A stretch of 64,000 nt of DNA from Paraburkholderia oxyphila NBRC 105797. Lineage in GTDB: Bacteria > Pseudomonadota > Gammaproteobacteria > Burkholderiales > Burkholderiaceae. Both the position numbers and the translations under genes were made by a program. Location of the stretch: the NCBI RefSeq assembly GCF_000685075.1, contig NZ_BAYD01000009.1:124001-188000 (forward strand), given 5' to 3'. Positions 53,983-64,000 of this stretch are shown here, one piece after another. How positions within the stretch are numbered: position 1 is the stretch's first letter; each line of letters begins with the position of its first letter. The notes below the pieces were generated by a model. That model saw nothing but the letters and a program-made list of their open reading frames with translations, was not told where the DNA came from and did no database searches.

Positions 53983-54564
53983 ATGAGCCGTCCCATTGCT
54001 CCCGTAGCCCTGCCCATTCTCGCCGGCCTCTCCGCCCATTGGGGGTGGCTGCTCGCGCGCGGCGTCGCCGCCATCGTGTTCGGCGTGCTCGCTTATGCCT
54101 TGCCCGGCCTCACCGTGCTCACGCTCGCCATCGTCTGGGGCGCCTACGCGATCGTCGACGGCGCCTTCGCGCTGCTCTACGGTGCACGCGGCGGCGGCAC
54201 GCGGCGCTGGTCGTATGTCGTCGTCGGGTTGATCGGCGTCTTCGCGGGGCTCGTGGCGTTCTTCTGGCCCGGCGAGACGGCCATCATCCTCGTGATGATC
54301 ATCGGCTTCTGGGCGCTTGCCATCGGCGTCTTCGAGATCATCTATGCGATCCAGTACCGGCACGCCATCGCGCATCCGTGGGCGGTCGGCCTCTCGGGGC
54401 TGCTCTCCGCCGCGGTGGGCTTTTTCATCGTCATGTTCCCGGGCGCGGGCGCGCTCTCGCTCATCTGGGTGATCGCCACCTACGCGGTGCTGTACGGCAT
54501 CTTGATGATCGTCGCGGCATTCCAGTTGCGGCGCTGGCGCAACGCGCATGCGCTCGGCGCCTGA
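53983..54564 (+). CDS. HdeD family membrane protein
   Basis: This 193-residue protein has six predicted membrane helices in three pairs (for example GWLLARGVAAIVFGVLAYALPG and TAIILVMIIGFWALAIGVFEIIYAIQYR), as in HdeD/DUF308 proteins linked to acid resistance. AAGGAG lies 9 bases upstream. It lies 47 bp after slmA and could be co-transcribed. Confidence 0.88.
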   Translation: MSRPIAPVALPILAGLSAHWGWLLARGVAAIVFGVLAYALPGLTVLTLAIVWGAYAIVDGAFALLYGARGGGTRRWSYVVVGLIGVFAGLVAFFWPGETAIILVMIIGFWALAIGVFEIIYAIQYRHAIAHPWAVGLSGLLSAAVGFFIVMFPGAGALSLIWVIATYAVLYGILMIVAAFQLRRWRNAHALGA

Positions 54565-54640
54565 GCCGCGCCCGGCGCACATGGGCGGGCCGGCGCCGCA
54601 GCGCCGGTTCGTCCGCCGCATTGCGCACGGCGTTTTCCGT

Positions 54641-54646
54641 TATACT
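54641..54646 (+). promoter_or_regulatory. -10 element of metX
   Basis: TATACT (5 of 6) places transcription start near 54652, just upstream of the riboswitch. Confidence 0.5.
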
Positions 54647-54667
54647 TTGCCTTCGTTGTGCATCACC

Positions 54668-54760
54668 CACGCGCCGATTTGCTGACTCGATTGCGGGCGC
54701 GTGAACTCCTGGCCTGTCACTGACTACGCCCGGGGTTCGATATAAATGCGGCTAAAGAGG
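54668..54760 (+). promoter_or_regulatory. SAM-II (SAM-alpha) riboswitch upstream of metX
   Basis: P1 is a perfect 8-bp helix (54668-54675 with 54696-54703). Its loop starts GATTT and ends ATTGC, as in SAM-II. After an insert of about 36 nt comes the conserved 3' element TATAAATGCGGCTAAAGAGG (54741-54760), matching the class pattern AUAAAUG-GCUAAA-AGG. The loop CTC can pair with GAG at 54757-54759 to form the pseudoknot, a compensatory change from the ACC/GG pairing of the marine prototype. SAM binding is expected to lower metX expression. The long insert between P1 and the 3' element is unusual. Confidence 0.82.
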
Positions 54761-54831
54761 TCGTCAGCTGCGCCACTTCTTTCGCACTCCGCGCCCGCCG
54801 ACACCGTTTAGCCGCCCAAAAAACCAGGCGG
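54748..54831 (+). promoter_or_regulatory. Predicted translational expression platform of the metX riboswitch
   Basis: The riboswitch 3' element GCGGCTAAA (54748-54756) is perfectly complementary to TTTAGCCGC (54807-54815). The same downstream strand offers CCGCC (54812-54816) to pair with GGCGG (54827-54831), the core of the metX ribosome binding site AGGCGGA. The two pairings share four bases and exclude each other. SAM-bound aptamer would free the downstream strand to mask the site. Confidence 0.7.
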
Positions 54832-54836
54832 AACGA

Positions 54837-55982
54837 ATGGAATCGATCGGCATCGTCGCCCCTCAAACACTGCATTTCGACGAACCCCTGCAACTGCAGA
54901 ACGGCACGGCGCTCGCCGGGTACGACCTCGTGGTCGAGACCTACGGCACGCTCAACGCCGCGCGCAGCAATGCGGTGCTCGTCTGTCATGCGCTCAACGC
55001 GTCGCATCACGTCGCGGGCGTCTACGCGGACAACCCGAAAGACGTCGGCTGGTGGGACAACATGGTCGGCCCGGGCAAGCCGCTCGACACCAACCGCTTC
55101 TTCGTGATCGGCGTGAACAATCTGGGCTCGTGCTTCGGCTCGACCGGCCCGATGAGCATCGACCCCGCCACGGGCAAGCCATGGGGCGCGCGCTTTCCGG
55201 TGGTGACGGTGGAAGACTGGGTGGACGCCCAGGCCCGCGTGGCCGACCGCTTCGGCATCGAGAAGTTTGCCGCCGTGATGGGCGGCAGCCTCGGCGGCAT
55301 GCAGGCGCTCGCATGGAGCCTGCGCTATCCCGACCGGCTCGGCCATTGCATCGTGGTCGCCTCCACGCCCAAGCTCTCGGCGCAAAACATTGCGTTCAAC
55401 GAAGTGGCGCGCTCGTCGATCCTCTCGGACCCCGACTTCCACGGCGGCGACTACTACGCGCACAACGTGAAGCCCAAGCGCGGGCTGCGCGTGGCGCGCA
55501 TGATCGGCCACATCACGTATCTCTCCGATGACGACATGGCCGAAAAATTCGGCCGCGCGCTGCGCCGCGCCGAGGGCGACGTGAACGAGTACAACTTCAA
55601 CTTCGACGTGGAGTTCGAAGTGGAGTCGTATCTGCGCTATCAGGGCGACAAGTTCGCCGATTACTTCGACGCCAATACCTATCTGCTCATCACGCGCGCG
55701 CTCGACTACTTCGATCCCGCGAAGGACTACGACGGCGATCTCACGCGCGCGCTCGCGCACACGAAGGCGAAGTACCTCGTGGCGAGCTTCAGCACCGACT
55801 GGCGTTTCGCGCCTGCGCGCTCGCGCGAACTGGTGAAGGCGCTGCTCGACCACAAGCGTCAGGTGACCTACGCCGAGATCGACGCGCCGCACGGCCACGA
55901 CGCCTTCCTGCTCGACGACGCGCGCTATCACAACGTCATGCGCGCCTATTACGAACGCATTGCCAACGAGGTGGGCGCATGA
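54837..55982 (+). CDS. metX: Homoserine O-acyltransferase MetX
   Basis: This 381-residue alpha/beta-hydrolase-fold enzyme activates homoserine for methionine synthesis. The nucleophile is Ser151 in [10 protein letters not shown]. Asp of STDWRFAP and His of [10 protein letters not shown] complete the triad. [14 protein letters not shown] and [11 protein letters not shown] line the substrate tunnel. Whether it uses acetyl-CoA or succinyl-CoA cannot be settled by family membership, since MetX homologues of both kinds exist. The start at 54837 has AGGCGGA 4-5 bases upstream. The stop overlaps the metW start (ATGA). Confidence 0.96.
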   Translation: MESIGIVAPQTLHFDEPLQLQNGTALAGYDLVVETYGTLNAARSNAVLVCHALNASHHVAGVYADNPKDVGWWDNMVGPGKPLDTNRFFVIGVNNLGSCFGSTGPMSIDPATGKPWGARFPVVTVEDWVDAQARVADRFGIEKFAAVMGGSLGGMQALAWSLRYPDRLGHCIVVASTPKLSAQNIAFNEVARSSILSDPDFHGGDYYAHNVKPKRGLRVARMIGHITYLSDDDMAEKFGRALRRAEGDVNEYNFNFDVEFEVESYLRYQGDKFADYFDANTYLLITRALDYFDPAKDYDGDLTRALAHTKAKYLVASFSTDWRFAPARSRELVKALLDHKRQVTYAEIDAPHGHDAFLLDDARYHNVMRAYYERIANEVGA

Positions 55983-56587
55983 ACCAGAGCGCTTTCGACA
56001 GTCTTTCCGCCCGTCCCGACTTTCGCACCATCGCGCGCTGGGTCGAGCCGCGTGCCACCGTGCTCGACCTCGGCTGCGGCGACGGCGCCTTGCTCTCGCT
56101 GCTCTCCGAAGAGCTCGAATGCACGGGCTACGGCATCGAGCTCAACGACGCGGGCGTGCTCGCCTCGGTGGGCAACGGCATCAACGTGATCCAGCAGAAT
56201 CTCGAGGACGGCCTGCGCCTCTTCGAAGACGCGAGCTTCGACTTCGCGATCCTCTCGCAGACGCTGCAGACCATCCACCAGACCGCCGCGATCCTGCGCG
56301 AGACGGCGCGCGTGGGCAAGCAGTGCATCGTCTCGTTTCCGAACTTCGGCTACTGGCCGCACCGCCTTTCGGTGCTGCGCGGCCGCATGCCGGTTTCGAA
56401 GTCGCTGCCTTACCAATGGCACAACACGCCGAACGTGCGCGTGCTCACGGTGAAGGATTTCGAGGCGCTCGCGCCCGAGGTCGGCATCGAAATTCTCGAC
56501 CGCGCCGTGCTGCACGGGGGCCAGACGGTTCGATGGGGCGTGAACTGGCGTGGTAGTCTTGCGGTCTATCGCGTGAAGAAGCGGTGA
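55979..56587 (+). CDS. metW: Methionine biosynthesis protein MetW
   Basis: This 202-residue class I methyltransferase-fold protein has the SAM-binding motif [15 protein letters not shown] (about 28-42) and the [26 protein letters not shown] core of MetW. MetW partners MetX in many proteobacteria and is needed for methionine synthesis. A 4-bp overlap with metX couples their translation and puts metW under the same riboswitch. Confidence 0.95.
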   Translation: MNQSAFDSLSARPDFRTIARWVEPRATVLDLGCGDGALLSLLSEELECTGYGIELNDAGVLASVGNGINVIQQNLEDGLRLFEDASFDFAILSQTLQTIHQTAAILRETARVGKQCIVSFPNFGYWPHRLSVLRGRMPVSKSLPYQWHNTPNVRVLTVKDFEALAPEVGIEILDRAVLHGGQTVRWGVNWRGSLAVYRVKKR

Positions 56588-56681
56588 CGCCGGCAGCGGC
56601 GTCGCGCATCTTTCACAGATTACAGACCTGGAAACCACGCGGGTCACCGCGCCGCCGCCCTCCGCCGACACACCGGACGAC

Positions 56682-58127
56682 ATGCAGAATCCGCCCCAAG
56701 AGGCCACGACTCAACCCTCCCAGGCGTCCACAGCATCCGAGGCGCCGCTAGCGTCTCATAACCTGGACGCACACGAAGAACACCCCGGCTGGCGCGCGTA
56801 TCTGAACACGCACATGCTGATCTGCGTGTTTCTCGGCTTCACCTCGGGGCTGCCGCTGTTCACGCTCGTCTATCTCGTGCAGGCGTGGCTGCGCTCCGAA
56901 GGCGTCAATCTCAAGGAAATCGGCCTCTTCGCGCTGATCCAGTTTCCCTATACGTGGAAGTTCGTCTGGGCGCCGCTCATGGACCGCTACGTGCCGCGCC
57001 TGCCGGGCTGGCGTCCGGGGCGCAGGCGCGGCTGGATGCTCGTCACGCAGATTCTCGTGGCGGGCGCGATCGCCACGCTCGGCTTCGTCTCGCCCAAGGA
57101 TTCGATCTGGACCGTGGCCGCGCTCACCGCGCTCGTGGCGTTCTTCGGCGCGAGCCAGGACATCGCCATCGATGCCTACCGGCGAGAGTTGCTCAAGGAC
57201 ACCGAGCAGGGCCTCGGCAACGCGGTGCACGTGAACGCGTACAAGATCGCGGCACTCGTGCCGGGCTCGCTCGCGCTGATTCTCTCCGACCATCTGCCCT
57301 GGAGCACCGTGTTCGTCGTGACGGCGGCCTTCATGATTCCCGGCATGATCATGTCGCTCGTGGTGCGCGAGCCCGAAGTGCACGGTGCGCCGCCGAAGAA
57401 CCTGGGCCAAGCGATCGTGCAGCCATTCGCCGAATTCGTGAAGCGCGACGGTCTCGGCGCGGCGCTCTTCGTGCTCGCCTTCATCTTCCTGTACAAGCTC
57501 GGCGACACGATGGCCACGACGCTTTCGACGTCGTTCTTCCTCGATATCGGCTACTCGCGCACGGAGATCGGCGTGATCGCCAAGATGACCGCGTTCGGCG
57601 CGAGCCTGGCCGGCGGCATCATCGGCGGCGTGGCGCTCGTGAAGATCGGCATCGGGCGCGGCCTGTGGATCTTCGGCTTCCTGCAGATGGTCTCGACGCT
57701 CGGCTTCGCCTGGCTCGCGCAGCTCGGTCCCGGCTCGCCCTCGCTTGCGCTCATCTATGACGCCGTCGTGGCGGTGAGCCATGGCGTCGCGCACCTTGCC
57801 GGCGCGGTCGGCCTGAACGCGCAGCTCGCGCTGGACCCGCGCGCCGCCGCGCTCGCGCTCGTCTACGGCCTCGAGACGTTCGCGACCGGCCTCACGCTCG
57901 CCGCATTCACCGCGTATATCGCCAGCACGACCGATCCGCGCTATACGGCCACGCAATTCGCGCTGTTCACGAGCCTCGCTTCGGTGCCGCGCACGCTCGC
58001 GTCCGCGGCAAGCGGCTATGTGGTCGCGAAAATCGGCTGGTTCGATTACTTCATCGTCTGCACGGTGCTCGCGGTACCGGGTATGCTCCTGCTCATTCGA
58101 ATCGCCCCGTGGAGAATCCGGTCGTGA
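56682..58127 (+). CDS. ampG: Muropeptide permease AmpG
   Basis: This 481-residue MFS permease imports anhydro-muropeptides for cell-wall recycling and beta-lactamase control. LGFTSGLPLFTLVYLVQAWLRSEGV (TM1-2), FPYTWKFVWAPLMDRY and FFGASQDIAIDAYRRELL are strongly AmpG-like. The first ~35 residues are a hydrophilic tail. A hydrophobic segment of about 45 residues around ALIYDAVVAVSHGVAHLAGAVG adds length between later helices. The stop overlaps the GTG start of the protease gene. Confidence 0.92.
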   Translation: MQNPPQEATTQPSQASTASEAPLASHNLDAHEEHPGWRAYLNTHMLICVFLGFTSGLPLFTLVYLVQAWLRSEGVNLKEIGLFALIQFPYTWKFVWAPLMDRYVPRLPGWRPGRRRGWMLVTQILVAGAIATLGFVSPKDSIWTVAALTALVAFFGASQDIAIDAYRRELLKDTEQGLGNAVHVNAYKIAALVPGSLALILSDHLPWSTVFVVTAAFMIPGMIMSLVVREPEVHGAPPKNLGQAIVQPFAEFVKRDGLGAALFVLAFIFLYKLGDTMATTLSTSFFLDIGYSRTEIGVIAKMTAFGASLAGGIIGGVALVKIGIGRGLWIFGFLQMVSTLGFAWLAQLGPGSPSLALIYDAVVAVSHGVAHLAGAVGLNAQLALDPRAAALALVYGLETFATGLTLAAFTAYIASTTDPRYTATQFALFTSLASVPRTLASAASGYVVAKIGWFDYFIVCTVLAVPGMLLLIRIAPWRIRS

Positions 58128-59398
58128 AGTCCCGCCAGCATGCCGTGCCCGTCCACCGCCCGACGCCTGGCCGTCCGGGACGCAGCGACGCGCGCCGAAC
58201 AGCGGATCAGGGACGGGACGACGCACGGGCCGAAGCGAGCGGCAACGCGCGCGGCGCGGGTTCATCAGCGCTACGGATGCGCACGGCTTGCCGCACGCTC
58301 GCGCTGGCGCTCGCCGCGGCGCTGCCCGTCTGGGGTTCGCTCCATGCCGAGCTCGCTGGCGCGGCCGAAAATGGCGCCGCTAATGCTCCCACCAGCGCCC
58401 CCACCAACGCACCGAGCAGCGCCCCCGCCGGTGCGTCAAGCAGCACGCCGGCCAACCCGGCCCCCACGCCTGCGCCGCTCGCCAGCGCAGCGGAAACGGC
58501 CGGAGCAGCAGCAGCCGCTGCTTCAGGCGCGAACGCGCAGAGCGCGCCGGGCAGCAACGCCTCCACCGCCAGCGGCCCGAACACGGGCCGCGTCGTGCGT
58601 TTCGGCAATATCGTCGCGTTTCGCAACCTGATTCCCTCGCCGATGCTCGAGGCGCAGGCCGCCGCCGAATACAACGAGATCGTGCGCGGCGCGGCGCACT
58701 CGAAACTGCTCTACCCCGATTCCGATCCGCACGTGCAGCGCGTGCGCCAGTTCGTCGACCGGCTCGCGCCCTACGCGCTCAAGTGGAGCGACCGCGTGAA
58801 GCTCTGGAAGTGGGAAGTGGCGGTGATCCGCTCGCCGGACATCCGCATGTATTGCCTGCCGGGCGGCAAGATCGTCGTGTACGGCGGCCTGCTCGATCGC
58901 GTGAAGCTCAACGACAACGAGCTCGGCATGCTGCTTGGCCATGAGATCGCGCATGCGGTGCGCGAGCATGTGCGCGAACGGCTGGGCGAGCAGCAGGCCG
59001 CGCAAATCGAGGCGGGCGTGGTGCCGCAGCTCTTCGGGCTCGCCGATCTCGGCATGTTCCCGCTCGGCATTGGCTCGCGCCTCGTGGAGATGCACTATGG
59101 CCGCGACGACGAAACCGAGGCCGACGTGATCGGCAGCGACATCGCCGCGCGCGCGGGCTTCGATCCGCGCGCGGCGCTCACACTCTGGGACAAGCTCGCG
59201 GTGGCCACACGCGCCGACCGCGACCAGGGCTTCATCTACGTGCACCCGTACACGCCGGCACGGCGCGCGGACATCGCCAAGCGCCTCGCCGACATGATGC
59301 CGCTCTACGCCAAGGCGATCGGCAAGCCGCTGGCCAGTCTGCCCGACTATCAGGGCATTCCGGCCATTCAAAAGCGCAAGGTGGTGCTGGCGCCCTAA
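58124..59398 (+). CDS. M48 family metalloprotease, exported
   Basis: This 424-residue protein starts at GTG 58124 (GGAG 9 bases upstream, overlapping the ampG TGA). A basic extension precedes a signal-like segment (TLALALAAALPVWGSLHAELA), so ATG 58277 is a possible start of the exported form. A Pro/Ala/Ser-rich linker of about 75 residues follows, with SAPTNAPSSAP-type repeats. The catalytic domain has HEIAH (His273, Glu274, His277) and ETEAD (330-334), the gluzincin zinc ligands. It resembles BepA/LoiP-type periplasmic proteases that police outer-membrane assembly. Coupling to ampG links it to envelope maintenance. Confidence 0.86.
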   Translation: MKSRQHAVPVHRPTPGRPGRSDARRTADQGRDDARAEASGNARGAGSSALRMRTACRTLALALAAALPVWGSLHAELAGAAENGAANAPTSAPTNAPSSAPAGASSSTPANPAPTPAPLASAAETAGAAAAAASGANAQSAPGSNASTASGPNTGRVVRFGNIVAFRNLIPSPMLEAQAAAEYNEIVRGAAHSKLLYPDSDPHVQRVRQFVDRLAPYALKWSDRVKLWKWEVAVIRSPDIRMYCLPGGKIVVYGGLLDRVKLNDNELGMLLGHEIAHAVREHVRERLGEQQAAQIEAGVVPQLFGLADLGMFPLGIGSRLVEMHYGRDDETEADVIGSDIAARAGFDPRAALTLWDKLAVATRADRDQGFIYVHPYTPARRADIAKRLADMMPLYAKAIGKPLASLPDYQGIPAIQKRKVVLAP

Positions 59399-59423
59399 GG
59401 TGCATGGGTGCCTGGGTGGGCGC

Positions 59424-60206
59424 TCAGCGCTTCTTGATCTTGTAGTCGTAGTCGATGGTCAGCGGCGCGTGGTCGCTAAACTTGATGTCCTTGAAGATGG
59501 ACGTGTTCTTGGCCGTGGCCGCGATGCCGGGCGTCGCGATCTCGTAGTCGATACGCCACCCCACGTTCTTCGCATAGGCCTGGCCGCGGTTGCTCCACCA
59601 CGTGTACTGCTCGGGGCGCGCGTCGAGCGTGCGAAACACGTCCACGTAGCCCACATCGTCGAAGAGCTTCGTGAGCCAGGCGCGCTCTTCGGGCAGGCAG
59701 CCGGAGTTCTTCTGGTTGCCCTTCCAGTTCTTGATGTCGATTTCCTTGTGGACGATGTTGACGTCGCCGCAGAGGATCACTTCGCGCTCGCGCTTGAGTT
59801 CCTCCAGATGCGGCAGGAACGCATCCATGAAGCGGTACTTCGCCTCCTGGCGCTCCTCGCCGCTCGAGCCCGAGGGCACGTACACCGAGATCACCGAGAG
59901 CTTGCCGAAGCGCGTCTCGACGTAGCGGCCTTCCGCGTCGAACTCCTCGCTGCCAAAGCCGATGATCACGTCGTCGGGCTCGTGGCGCGTGTAGACGCCC
60001 GCGCCGCTATAGCCCTTCTTCACGGCGTGCTGGAAATAGCCCTTGAAATCGTGCGGCGCCATGAATTCGGGCGTCATGTCGTCCTGCGAGCACTTGATTT
60101 CCTGCACGCAGAGCACGTCGGCGTTTTGCTCGCCGAACCATTCGAAGAAGCCCTTCTTCGCCGCGGAGCGGATGCCATTGAGGTTCGCGGTGATCACACG
60201 CAGCAT
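59424..60206 (-). CDS. xth: Exodeoxyribonuclease III
   Basis: This 260-residue Mg-dependent AP endonuclease/3'-5' exonuclease has ANLNGIRSA at the N-terminus, metal ligand Glu36 (VQEIK), GYSGAGVYTR, GDVNIVH (catalytic Asp/Asn) and SDHAPL (Asp-His pair). It acts in base excision repair. AAGGAA precedes ATG 60206. It converges with the M48 gene, with only 25 bp between the stops and no obvious terminator. Confidence 0.94.
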   Translation of the reverse strand: MLRVITANLNGIRSAAKKGFFEWFGEQNADVLCVQEIKCSQDDMTPEFMAPHDFKGYFQHAVKKGYSGAGVYTRHEPDDVIIGFGSEEFDAEGRYVETRFGKLSVISVYVPSGSSGEERQEAKYRFMDAFLPHLEELKREREVILCGDVNIVHKEIDIKNWKGNQKNSGCLPEERAWLTKLFDDVGYVDVFRTLDARPEQYTWWSNRGQAYAKNVGWRIDYEIATPGIAATAKNTSIFKDIKFSDHAPLTIDYDYKIKKR

Positions 60207-60269
60207 GTCTTCATTCCTTTTGATTTGCGCGGGTTGGGGGTAAGGCGCGAGGCGCGGTGCAGTCGAGCG

Positions 60270-61106
60270 TCACTCGATCTTCACGCCCTTGAGCTCGGCC
60301 TTGGCAGGCGGAAATTCGAGCTTGAGTCCTTCCATCAGGCGCAGTAGCAGCTCGGCCACCATCACGTTGCGATGCGTCTTCGAGTCGGCGGGAACCACGT
60401 ACCAGGGCGCAATCTCCGTCGAAGTGGCCGCGAGCGCGTCGCGATACGCCGCCTGGTAAGCGTCCCAGTGCTTGCGCGCCTCGAGGTCGGAAAGATCGAA
60501 TTTCCAGTGCTTGGTGGGGTCGTCGATGCGCGCCTGAAGGCGGCGGCGCTGCTCGTCTTTCGAGATGTGCAGCCAGCACTTGATGATGGTCGTGCCGTTC
60601 TCCGCGAGCATCGACTCGAAGTCGCGGATCTGCCGGTAGCGGCGCTCGCACTCCGCCTTGTCGATCTGCTCCGTCACGCGCGGCACGAGCACGTCTTCGT
60701 AGTGGCTGCGGTTGAAGATGGCCAGCTCGCCGGCGCCCGGCACCTGCATATGCACGCGCCAGAGGAAATCGTGCGCCGCCTCGATGGGCGTGGGCGCGCG
60801 AAACGGCACGATGCGCAGGCCGAGTGGATCGACCTCGTGGAACACGCCGCGGATGGTGCCGTCCTTGCCGCTCGTGTCCATGCCCTGGAGCACCAGCAGC
60901 ACGCGATGGTGACGCTGCGCATGCAGGCGCTCCTGCAGCACGTCAAGCTTGTCGCCGATTTCCGTGAGCCGCTCGCGGTCGCCGTCCTTGCTGCCGGTCG
61001 AGAACGGCTTCGCTGACGGGTCGATCGCCTCGGGCGAGAAATCGTTCGCCTTCTTGTCGCCGAAATACGGCACGCGGAAATCGTCGAGACTCGGGGACTT
61101 CGCCAT
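60270..61106 (-). CDS. Polyphosphate kinase 2 family protein
   Basis: This 278-residue PPK2 enzyme phosphorylates nucleotides with polyphosphate. Walker A is GMDTSGKDGT (about 75-84). The lid/Walker B region is NRSHYEDVLVPRV, and the polyphosphate-binding Arg/Lys-rich helix ISKDEQRRRLQARIDDPTKHWKFDLSDLEAR follows. Single-domain size fits class I or III; AMP versus ADP preference is not decidable here. ATG 61106 follows GAGGAG. The longer frame to 61196 is not family-like. Confidence 0.92.
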   Translation of the reverse strand: MAKSPSLDDFRVPYFGDKKANDFSPEAIDPSAKPFSTGSKDGDRERLTEIGDKLDVLQERLHAQRHHRVLLVLQGMDTSGKDGTIRGVFHEVDPLGLRIVPFRAPTPIEAAHDFLWRVHMQVPGAGELAIFNRSHYEDVLVPRVTEQIDKAECERRYRQIRDFESMLAENGTTIIKCWLHISKDEQRRRLQARIDDPTKHWKFDLSDLEARKHWDAYQAAYRDALAATSTEIAPWYVVPADSKTHRNVMVAELLLRLMEGLKLEFPPAKAELKGVKIE

Positions 61107-61259
61107 GCGTTGGACTCCTCGTGGTTCGTGCTTGCCGCTTGCGGTGCGGACGACGCGCGTCGCTGCCGCCGCACCAAAAACAAGGCGGCGTCGCACGCGT
61201 GGCGCGCCGCCGCCCTGGCGCGCGAGCGGCCTTGAGCCGCCCGCTTCATCACAAGACTA

Positions 61260-62735
61260 TCAGCCCAGCTTCTTTTTCAGCAGCTCGTTGACCTGCTGCG
61301 GGTTGGCCTTGCCCTTGGTGGCCTTCATCGCCTGGCCGATCAGCGCGTTGAACGCCTTTTCCTTGCCGGCGCGGAATTCCTCGACCGACTTCGGGTTCGC
61401 GGCGAGCACCTCGTCGATGATCGCTTCGAGCGCGCCGGTGTCCGAAATCTGCTTGAGGCCCTTCGCTTCGATGATGCGGTCCACCGCGCCTTCGTCGGCC
61501 GCCTTCTCGTCCCACATCGCCTGGAACACTTCCTTGGCGATCTTGTTCGAGATCGTGCCGTCGGCGATGCGCTGGATCAGCAGCGCGAACTGCGCGGCCG
61601 ACACCGGCGAGGCGTCGATGTCGAGGCCTTCGCGGTTCAGCTGCGAGGACACTTCGCCCATCAGCCAGTTCGCGGCGGCCTTCGCCTGTGCGGCGCCCGT
61701 CTTCGCCACGACCGCTTCGAAGTACGCCGCCATCGCCTTGCTCGACGTGAGCACGTTCGCATCGTACGGCGTCACGCCGTACTGCTCGACGAAGCGCGTC
61801 TGCATCGTCGCGGGCAGCTCGGGCATCTCGCCCTTCACGCGCGCGATCCACGCCGCGTCGATCACGAGCGGCATCAGATCGGGGTCCGGGAAATAGCGGT
61901 AATCGTGCGCGTCTTCCTTGCTGCGCATCGAACGCGTCTCGCGCTTGTCCGGGTCGTAAAGGCGCGTTTCCTGCACGACGGTGCCGCCGTCTTCGATCAG
62001 CTCGATCTGACGGCGCACTTCGTACTGGATCGCTTCTTCGAGGAAGCGGAACGAGTTCAGGTTCTTGATCTCGGCGCGCGTGCCGAATTCCTTCTGGCCG
62101 ACCGGGCGCACCGAAACGTTCGCGTCGCAGCGGAACGACCCTTCCTGCATGTTGCCGTCGCAAATGCCGAGCCAGACGACGAGCGTGTGCAGCGACTTGG
62201 CATAGGCAACGGCTTCCGCCGCGCTGCGCATTTCAGGTTCGGTGACAATTTCGAGCAGCGGCGTGCCGGCACGGTTCAGATCGATGCCGGTCATGCCCGC
62301 GAAGTCTTCGTGCAGCGACTTGCCCGCGTCTTCTTCGAGGTGCGCGCGCGTGAGATTGATGGTCTTCTCGTACGCGTCCTTGCCGGCCTTCTCATTGGCC
62401 GGCACCTGGATCGTGATCTGGCCGCCCTGCACGACCGGAATCTCGTACTGGCTGATCTGATAGCCCTTCGGCAGATCCGGATAGAAGTAATTCTTGCGCG
62501 CGAAGATGCTGCGCGGCGCGACCGTGGCGTCGATCGCGAGACCGAAGCGGATCGCGCGCTCGACGGCGCCGCGGTTCATCACCGGCAGCACGCCCGGCAG
62601 CGCGAGATCGACGGGGCAGGCCTGCGTGTTGGGCGCGGCGCCGAACTGCGTCGATGCGCCCGAGAAGATCTTCGACGACGTCGACAATTGCGCGTGCGTC
62701 TCGAGACCGATAACGACTTCCCACTGTGTTGCCAT
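61260..62735 (-). CDS. gatB: Aspartyl/glutamyl-tRNA(Asn/Gln) amidotransferase subunit B
   Basis: This 491-residue subunit of GatCAB phosphorylates misacylated Glu-tRNA(Gln) or Asp-tRNA(Asn) before amidation. It starts [22 protein letters not shown]; other core motifs are [33 protein letters not shown] and [21 protein letters not shown]. The C-terminal YqeY-like tail ends [14 protein letters not shown]. The start lies 2 bp after the gatA stop, so the two are one operon. The reading frame stays open upstream through gatA, but that is an antisense-free shadow frame and not a fusion. Confidence 0.97.
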   Translation of the reverse strand: MATQWEVVIGLETHAQLSTSSKIFSGASTQFGAAPNTQACPVDLALPGVLPVMNRGAVERAIRFGLAIDATVAPRSIFARKNYFYPDLPKGYQISQYEIPVVQGGQITIQVPANEKAGKDAYEKTINLTRAHLEEDAGKSLHEDFAGMTGIDLNRAGTPLLEIVTEPEMRSAAEAVAYAKSLHTLVVWLGICDGNMQEGSFRCDANVSVRPVGQKEFGTRAEIKNLNSFRFLEEAIQYEVRRQIELIEDGGTVVQETRLYDPDKRETRSMRSKEDAHDYRYFPDPDLMPLVIDAAWIARVKGEMPELPATMQTRFVEQYGVTPYDANVLTSSKAMAAYFEAVVAKTGAAQAKAAANWLMGEVSSQLNREGLDIDASPVSAAQFALLIQRIADGTISNKIAKEVFQAMWDEKAADEGAVDRIIEAKGLKQISDTGALEAIIDEVLAANPKSVEEFRAGKEKAFNALIGQAMKATKGKANPQQVNELLKKKLG

Positions 62736-62737
62736 GT

Positions 62738-64000
<1,263 letters not shown>

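Overview
The window is a high-GC (roughly two thirds G+C) chromosomal segment from a member of the Burkholderiales. Gene content and order point to Paraburkholderia, Burkholderia or a close relative: dapF-DUF484-xerC, hslVU beside dksA, a RegA/RegB-type redox pair, argB-slmA, metX-metW-ampG and gatB/gatA all sit in one chromosome. It reads as core chromosome carrying some accessory transport and oxidation functions. I saw no insertion sequence, prophage, integrase other than the housekeeping XerC, CRISPR array, tRNA or rRNA.

Layout, left to right. 1-7.1 kb: the end of an EEP-fold hydrolase, a LysE-type exporter, ferredoxin-NADP reductase (fpr) with a clear terminator, a cytoplasmic NarX/NarL-type two-component pair and an amino-acid permease. 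7.2-15.3 kb: a seven-gene molybdenum hydroxylase operon (Fe-S, Mo and FAD subunits, then MoxR ATPase, VWA protein, CoxG-like and XdhC-like maturation factors). The large subunit has the form II active-site signature, so CO need not be the substrate. 15.4-19.9 kb: a PepSY membrane protein behind a good Fur box, an exported transglutaminase-like protein, SrkA kinase and a small conserved protein. 20.3-27.8 kb: a complete RND efflux operon (pump, adaptor, outer-membrane channel), then an MFS exporter. 28.2-33 kb: small membrane proteins, a fatty-acid desaturase, a Gpr-type aldo/keto reductase, a PhyH-type dioxygenase and a small basic protein of unknown function.

33-39.5 kb: metK with a long structured leader, divergent from lpxL-dapF-DUF484-xerC and rlmI. 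39.5-43.5 kb: a trimeric autotransporter adhesin and a His-rich COG0523 GTPase, separated by an AT-rich regulatory gap that holds a Zur-like palindrome. 44-49 kb: dksA, hslVU behind a heat-shock-like promoter, and a RegA/RegB-like pair. 49-54.6 kb: a TPR glycosyltransferase, a CWC zinc protein, argB, a HAD phosphatase with a repetitive N-terminus, slmA and an HdeD protein. 54.6-64 kb: metX-metW, ampG-M48 protease, xth, ppk2, gatB and the start-truncated gatA.

The most interesting sequence is in two methionine/SAM leaders. The metX leader matches a SAM-II (SAM-alpha) riboswitch, and its 3' element can pair perfectly, over 9 bp, with a downstream strand that otherwise covers the metX ribosome binding site. 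This gives a complete predicted translational switch. The metK leader lacks the SAM-II core but has a TATAAT promoter about 180 nt upstream and two mutually exclusive pairings around its ribosome binding site. It is a candidate for an undescribed regulatory RNA.
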